Shown here one piece after another: positions 59,658 through 64,000 of a stretch of 64,000 bases of DNA. A program made the translations under genes and the position numbers. Origin of the DNA: Collimonas silvisoli (lineage in GTDB: Bacteria; Pseudomonadota; Gammaproteobacteria; Burkholderiales; Burkholderiaceae_D); contig NZ_JAGQEG010000011.1 in assembly GCF_018305005.1 (NCBI RefSeq), forward strand, positions 1 to 64,000. Direction: 5' to 3'. Within the stretch, counting starts at the first letter, position 1. Every line of letters starts with the position of its first letter. Below the pieces are notes generated by a model. That model had not been told where the DNA came from. It did not search any database and saw nothing but the letters and a program-made list of their open reading frames with translations.

Positions 59658-59663
59658 TATAAT
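59658..59663 (+). promoter_or_regulatory. -10 box of the MFS transporter promoter
   Basis: TATAAT, 93 bp before the coding start. The -35 region is weak and lies inside the palindromic operator. Confidence 0.6.
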
Positions 59664-59755
59664 GTTGCTTCGCACCATATCCCCCGGTGCGCGCCTCTGA
59701 CCGCCACGCTGTTTAACGCTGTTGCTTAAACTAACCGGCGGTTTTTCATTTCCGG

Positions 59756-60937
59756 ATGATCATCATGCTGTCTTTGCCCCTGCTAGCCCTTGCTGTTGCC
59801 GCTTTCGGCATCGGTACGACGGAGTTCGTCATCATGGGCTTGCTGCCCGATGTGGCACGCGATCTGGGGGTGACGATCCCGGCGGCAGGGATGCTGGTGA
59901 CCGGTTATGCGCTGGGCGTGACGATCGGCGCGCCGATCGTGGCCATCGCGACTGCCAACATGCCGCGCCGGACGGCGCTGCTGAGCCTGATCGGCTTGTT
60001 CATCATTGGCAATGTCTTGTGCGCCTTGTCGCCGAATTACACCGTGCTGATGCTGGCGCGGGTGGTGACGGCGTTTTGCCATGGCGCGTTTTTCGGCATC
60101 GGCTCGGTAGTGGCTGCCGGCCTGGTAGCGCCACACCGGCGGGCGCAGGCGATCGCCCTGATGTTTGCCGGCCTGACCCTGGCCAATGTACTGGGCGTGC
60201 CGTTCGGCACTGCATTGGGACAACAGCTGGGCTGGCGCTCGACATTCTGGGCAGTGACCGTGATCGGTGTGCTGGCGGCGATAGCGCTGGCGCTGTGGCT
60301 GCCGAAGAAAATCGAGATGCAAAAGACCAGCTTGTTGCAAGAGTTTGGCGTGCTCAAGGATAAGCAGGTGCTGATGGTGCTGGCGATCAGTGCGCTGGCT
60401 TCGGCCAGCCTGTTTTCTGTATTCACCTACATCACGCCGATCCTGGAAGACGTCACCGGGCTGACGCCGCATGCGGTGACGCTGGTGCTGCTGGTATTCG
60501 GCCTGGGCCTGACGGTTGGCAGCGCGCTGGGCGGCAAACTGGCCGACTGGCGTCTGCTGCCGTCGCTGATCGGTTTCCTGGTGGCGCTGGCGATCATCTT
60601 GACGGTGTTTACCCTGACCATGCGCACGCCGCTGCCGGCAGTCATCACGATTTTCATCTGGGGTGTGCTGGCTTTTGCGATTGTGCCGCCGCTGCAAATG
60701 CTGGTGGTGGAGCGCGCCAGCGCGGCACCGAACCTGGCTTCGACCCTGAACCAGGGCGCCTTTAATCTCGGCAATGCGGGCGGCGCCTGGTTTGGCGGCA
60801 TGGCGATCAGCGCCGGGTTTCAGCTGACCACCTTGCCTTATGTCGGCATGGTGGTGGTGGTGGCGGCGCTAGGTTTGACCTTGTGGTCGGCGGCTATTGA
60901 ACGCAATAGCGGCCTGGCGTTGACGCCTAGCGAGTAA
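59756..60937 (+). CDS. MFS transporter, DHA1 family (AraJ/YdhP-like)
   Basis: 393 aa with about twelve membrane segments. The N-terminal family stretch is FGIGTTEFVIMGLLPDVARD at residues about 17-36, and the loop A motif region is NMPRRTALL. Relatives export sugars or drugs. The start is 59756 or the in-frame ATG 59765. The promoter carries a LacI-type operator. The last 11 bases overlap the 3' end of the convergent dioxygenase gene. Confidence 0.9.
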   Translation: MIIMLSLPLLALAVAAFGIGTTEFVIMGLLPDVARDLGVTIPAAGMLVTGYALGVTIGAPIVAIATANMPRRTALLSLIGLFIIGNVLCALSPNYTVLMLARVVTAFCHGAFFGIGSVVAAGLVAPHRRAQAIALMFAGLTLANVLGVPFGTALGQQLGWRSTFWAVTVIGVLAAIALALWLPKKIEMQKTSLLQEFGVLKDKQVLMVLAISALASASLFSVFTYITPILEDVTGLTPHAVTLVLLVFGLGLTVGSALGGKLADWRLLPSLIGFLVALAIILTVFTLTMRTPLPAVITIFIWGVLAFAIVPPLQMLVVERASAAPNLASTLNQGAFNLGNAGGAWFGGMAISAGFQLTTLPYVGMVVVVAALGLTLWSAAIERNSGLALTPSE

Positions 60938-61913
60938 TGGTGTCGCCAGGCCGTTTTTGCCAGCGTTTCTTTCCCAGAATTCTCTCGCCTAACTCGCTTA
61001 ACCGGGCCATCGGGTAGCGGGTCTTTTCCCATTCGCGCGGATCGCCGGGGAAGGCATAGCTATCCGGCGGCGTCCGCTGCCGCCAGCTCTCCACCCGCCA
61101 ATCGCGCAGCTCGGCCTCTTCCTCACGTGCGGGCGTAAAGGCGATGTACTGCGCCAGCCGGACTTGATCGGCCGAGGTATTGGGCTTGATGCCGTGCGCC
61201 AGCAAACTGTTGAAGATCAGCAGATCGCCAGCTTGCATCGGGATGAAGCGCGGTAGCCATGGCAATGATTCCAGGTCGGGACGCCAGGGATTGCGATCCA
61301 AGGGAGCGTTCTTGCGCCACTCGGCGAAGTGTTCGAATAGCTCGGGGATGCATTGGAAGCCGCCACTTTCCGGCGTCGTATCGGACAGCGCCAGCACGCC
61401 CTGGACATTCACCGGCAGCGGCTCCAATGTGGTGTCGGCGTCCCAATGGATAAAGCCGCCGAAACGTCTCGCGCCCTGGTTCGGCGTATTCAGGTTGGCA
61501 CGGTCTATGGTCACCCACAGATCCTCGCGATCCCAGATGTCGACAAAGGCATCGACGATGCGCGGCGTCTGGCGGTTGTCCCAAAAGGTCTGGTGATGAT
61601 AGGCCTCGACCATGCCGGAACCGTTCAACTCCTTCATTTCGTGCTCGCGCAGTTGCGCGCGGTTCCAGGTTTCGGGTGCGTTGCGATCGAGTTCCTGGAA
61701 TTCCCACAGGAAATCTGCGGTGCGTTGCACCTGTGCCGCGCTGATTGCCTGCTTGACGACGACGTAACCATAGGTTTGCCAGTGATGGAAATCGGCGGCT
61801 GACAATACCCGCAGCGGCAGGGTTTTTTGCAGGTCGCGCAATTGCTCCTGATCGGGGTAAAGCACGGATGGATTGCTAAGGCGCTGCTTGGCGGCGGCAT
61901 AAGGCTGGTTCAT
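60927..61913 (-). CDS. Phytanoyl-CoA dioxygenase (PhyH) family protein
   Basis: 328 aa Fe(II)/2-oxoglutarate oxygenase-like protein from ATG 61913 (GGAG eight bases upstream). Metal ligands HxD appear in GFIHWDADTTLEP, and the distal His in FNSLLAHGIKPN, followed by an Arg region (SADQVRLAQYIAF). The substrate is unknown. It is divergent from an AraC-type regulator by 131 bp, which probably controls it. Confidence 0.88.
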   Translation of the reverse strand: MNQPYAAAKQRLSNPSVLYPDQEQLRDLQKTLPLRVLSAADFHHWQTYGYVVVKQAISAAQVQRTADFLWEFQELDRNAPETWNRAQLREHEMKELNGSGMVEAYHHQTFWDNRQTPRIVDAFVDIWDREDLWVTIDRANLNTPNQGARRFGGFIHWDADTTLEPLPVNVQGVLALSDTTPESGGFQCIPELFEHFAEWRKNAPLDRNPWRPDLESLPWLPRFIPMQAGDLLIFNSLLAHGIKPNTSADQVRLAQYIAFTPAREEEAELRDWRVESWRQRTPPDSYAFPGDPREWEKTRYPMARLSELGERILGKKRWQKRPGDTITR

Positions 61914-62013
61914 ATCATTGTCTCCGGGTTGGTTGTATCGGCAGGGATTGCAACTCAATTCTCTGCCGACGGAAGCCCTTCGATTTCGCCCCAACTGCTA
62001 CCTATTGATACTA

Positions 62014-62037
62014 TTCTGATGTAATTAACCATCAGAA
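62014..62037. promoter_or_regulatory. Inverted repeat overlapping the AraC gene leader
   Basis: TTCTGATG (62014-62021), 8 bp, CATCAGAA (62030-62037), ending seven bases before the AraC start codon and including its ribosome-binding site AGAAGG. It could be an operator or an RNA hairpin hiding the ribosome-binding site. Confidence 0.45.
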
Positions 62038-62044
62038 GGTCAGA

Positions 62045-62899
62045 ATGCGACCGCATTACGAGCACCTCACCCTGTCTCCCGGCCAATCCTGGCAACTGCT
62101 GTGGCGCGAGTTGCCCGAGCTGCCGTTTCTCTGGCATTACCATCCGGAGTTCGAGCTGACGCTGACCCTGAACGCGCGCGGTCAGCGTTATGTAGGCGAC
62201 CATCTGGCGGATTTTTCGGACGGCGATCTGATATTGCTGGGGCCGAACCTGCCGCATACCTGGTCGGCCAGCGAACGCCTAGCGCCCGAACGGCAGATGC
62301 TGGCGGTGGTGGTCTGGTTTTCGCGCGATTGGCTGATCCAGTTGCAAACCAGCTTGCCTGAACTCGCCGTCCTGCTGCAACTGGGCAAGCGGGCCGACAG
62401 GGGATTGCAGTTCTCCGCTGAAACAGCCGCCCGTGTCAGGCCCTTGATGCTGCGCATGGAGAACCTGACGCCGACGCAGCGCCTGCCTCTATTGCTGGAG
62501 CTGCTGCTGTTGCTGGCGCAGGACGAACTGGCGCAGCCGCTGGCCTCGGTGGCTTCCACTGCGATCGCGGTGGATATGCAACGCCAGCGCATGGGGCGGG
62601 TGCTGGACTATATGCACGCCCATTTCCAGATGGCGCTGCCGGTGGAGTTGCTGGCTGAGCGCGCTGCACTGTCGGTGGGCGCCTTCCATCGCTTTTTCAA
62701 ACGCCACACGCAGTTGACGGTGACTGCTTATCTGGCCCAGCTGCGGATCGGCAGCGCCTGCCAGCAACTGATCCAGACCGACAAGGCGATCGGTGTGATC
62801 GCGCAGGAATCGGGCTATCGCAACCTGGCCCATTTCAACCGGCAGTTCCGTGCGGCCAAGGGTGTCAGCCCGCGCGAGTTCAAGCAGAGATATAGATAA
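62045..62899 (+). CDS. AraC family transcriptional regulator
   Basis: 284 aa. The N-terminal cupin-like sensor contains LPFLWHYHPEFELTLTLN and DLILLGPNLPHTW. The C-terminal double helix-turn-helix is at about residues 185-284 (LAERAALSVGAFHRFFKRHT; IGVIAQESGYRNLAHFNRQF). AGAAGG precedes the ATG. It is likely the regulator of the divergent PhyH-family gene and of itself. Confidence 0.92.
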   Translation: MRPHYEHLTLSPGQSWQLLWRELPELPFLWHYHPEFELTLTLNARGQRYVGDHLADFSDGDLILLGPNLPHTWSASERLAPERQMLAVVVWFSRDWLIQLQTSLPELAVLLQLGKRADRGLQFSAETAARVRPLMLRMENLTPTQRLPLLLELLLLLAQDELAQPLASVASTAIAVDMQRQRMGRVLDYMHAHFQMALPVELLAERAALSVGAFHRFFKRHTQLTVTAYLAQLRIGSACQQLIQTDKAIGVIAQESGYRNLAHFNRQFRAAKGVSPREFKQRYR

Positions 62900-62959
62900 C
62901 ATCTATCTAAATCCGAGTGTCAGCGCTCACTTAAGCTGCAGCTGATCCGGCGCCATGGT

Positions 62960-63913
62960 TTAACGCCGCGGCACACCGGGCAGCGCGCACAGCATCTCAT
63001 ACGCCAGGTTGGCGCCCAGCAAGGCGGTAGTGCCGACCGGATCGTAAGGCGGCGACACTTCGACCAGATCGGCGCCGACCAGATCCAGGCCCCAGGCGCC
63101 GCGGATGATTTCCAGCGCCTGCGGCACGGTCAGGCCGGCGATTTCCGGGGTGCCGGTGCCGGGCGCATAGGCTGGATCGATGCCGTCGATGTCGAAGCTC
63201 AGGTAGACCGGGCCGCCGGCCACGCGGGCGCGTACTTCCGCCATCAGCGGCGCCAGCGATTTGTTCCAGCAGTCTTCTACCTGCACCACCTTGAAACCCT
63301 GGTCGCGGCACCAGTCGAAATCTTCGGCGGTGTAGCCGGTGCCGCGCAAGCCGATCTGCACCACGCGCTGGCAATCCAGCAAGCCTTCTTCCACCGCCCG
63401 CCGGAATGGGGTGCCGTGGGCAATTTTTTCGCCGAACATGGTGTCGTTGACATCGGCATGGGCGTCGACATGGATCAGGCCGATCTTGCCGTATTTGCGA
63501 TGCAGCGCGCGCAGGATGGGCAGGGCGATGGTGTGATCGCCGCCTAGCGAAATCGGGCGGCAACCGGAGGCGACGATGTTGTCGTAGGCGCTTTCAATCA
63601 GCTTGATCGAATCCAGCAGATTGTAAGGATTGATGGCGACGTCGCCGAGGTCGGCAATCCGCAGCGCATCGAAAGGCGCGGCGCGGGTCGCCATGTTGTA
63701 AGGGCGCAGCAGCACCGATTCGGTACGGATCTGGCGCGGCCCGAAGCGCGTGCCGGAACGGTTCGAGGTGCCGAGATCGAACGGGACGCCGACGAAACAG
63801 GCGTCCAGCTCGGCGCTGCTGTTCACGTGCGGCAAGCGCATCATGGTGGCGATGCCGCCGAAACGCGGCATGTCGTTGCCGCCTAGCGGTTGATAGAGTG
63901 GGATTTCCGACAT
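62960..63913 (-). CDS. gbuA: Guanidinobutyrase (ureohydrolase family)
   Basis: 317 aa Mn-dependent ureohydrolase from ATG 63913 (GGAG six bases upstream). Metal ligands are in LGGDHTIALP, HVDAHADVND and SFDIDGIDP. The N-terminal pattern QPLGGNDMPRFGGIATMMRL and RSGTRFGPRQIRTESVLLRP follows Pseudomonas GbuA more closely than SpeB agmatinase. It would split 4-guanidinobutyrate into GABA and urea, linking to gabT and gabD 4-10 kb upstream. Agmatinase activity remains an alternative. Confidence 0.88.
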   Translation of the reverse strand: MSEIPLYQPLGGNDMPRFGGIATMMRLPHVNSSAELDACFVGVPFDLGTSNRSGTRFGPRQIRTESVLLRPYNMATRAAPFDALRIADLGDVAINPYNLLDSIKLIESAYDNIVASGCRPISLGGDHTIALPILRALHRKYGKIGLIHVDAHADVNDTMFGEKIAHGTPFRRAVEEGLLDCQRVVQIGLRGTGYTAEDFDWCRDQGFKVVQVEDCWNKSLAPLMAEVRARVAGGPVYLSFDIDGIDPAYAPGTGTPEIAGLTVPQALEIIRGAWGLDLVGADLVEVSPPYDPVGTTALLGANLAYEMLCALPGVPRR

Positions 63914-64000
63914 GGTCGTCTCCAGTAGAGGGAAGGGCTTATGTTTTCCAGGCAGCAGCCACTCTAGCGGCAAATCACATCGGGAAAAATGCGTGCAATG

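Noticed and set aside
59630-60940. MFS gene as part of the gab operon
   Set aside because: It has its own -10 box and operator, and a hairpin lies after gabD.

Overview
The window looks like chromosomal DNA of a betaproteobacterium of the Oxalobacteraceae, most like Collimonas or Herbaspirillum. The evidence is moderately high GC, the block mnmG-rsmG-lysE-parA-parB-atpIBEFHAGDC, a GTP-type PEP carboxykinase, a PutA without a DNA-binding domain paired with an Lrp-type regulator, and a recurrent palindromic repeat carrying GGGTCAGAGTCGAAT. The genus is inferred from memory of family sequences; no search was run. I saw no phage, transposase, tRNA, rRNA or CRISPR.

Layout. 0-12 kb holds metabolic and regulatory genes: a hypothetical protein, a D-2-hydroxyacid dehydrogenase, pckG, a two-gene small-protein operon with its own terminator, a LysR regulator, a gluconokinase facing a LacI-type regulator, a secreted phosphatase-like enzyme flanked by palindromic repeats, and an I78-type inhibitor lipoprotein. 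12-21 kb holds the Lrp regulator/putA pair, a DUF3300 lipoprotein and an AsmA protein. At 20.9-22.2 kb lies an aspartate carbamoyltransferase with an N-terminal helix-turn-helix-like extension.

22.3-23.0 kb is an AT-rich non-coding stretch. It carries four perfect DnaA boxes and many near-perfect ones, arranged as two collinear copies about 390 bp apart. Each copy reads DnaA box, GC-rich spacer, CTA trinucleotide run, TATATA tract. This is the architecture of a bacterial origin-unwinding element, and I regard it as a strong candidate oriC. To its right nearly all genes point away from it, and two parS sites follow 10.6 kb downstream just before mnmG.

23-33 kb is a catabolic and uptake cluster: LysR, CoA-acylating semialdehyde dehydrogenase, GMC oxidoreductase, and a branched-chain-amino-acid-type ABC transporter. 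It ends with a terminator and a TSUP permease pseudogene. 33.5-46.4 kb is the housekeeping block: parS, mnmG, rsmG, lysE, parAB and the complete ATP synthase operon with a near-consensus promoter and a terminator.

46.5-64 kb contains a lone solute-binding lipoprotein, a CoA-binding protein, a PPK2 kinase, an SGNH hydrolase, and a GABA locus. The GABA locus has a PheC-like periplasmic protein, a MocR/GabR regulator, gabT, a polyamine/GABA-type ABC transporter and gabD. After these come an MFS exporter with a LacI-type operator on its promoter, a phytanoyl-CoA-dioxygenase-like enzyme facing an AraC regulator, and a guanidinobutyrase. Guanidinobutyrase, GabT and GabD together would convert 4-guanidinobutyrate to GABA, succinate semialdehyde and succinate.
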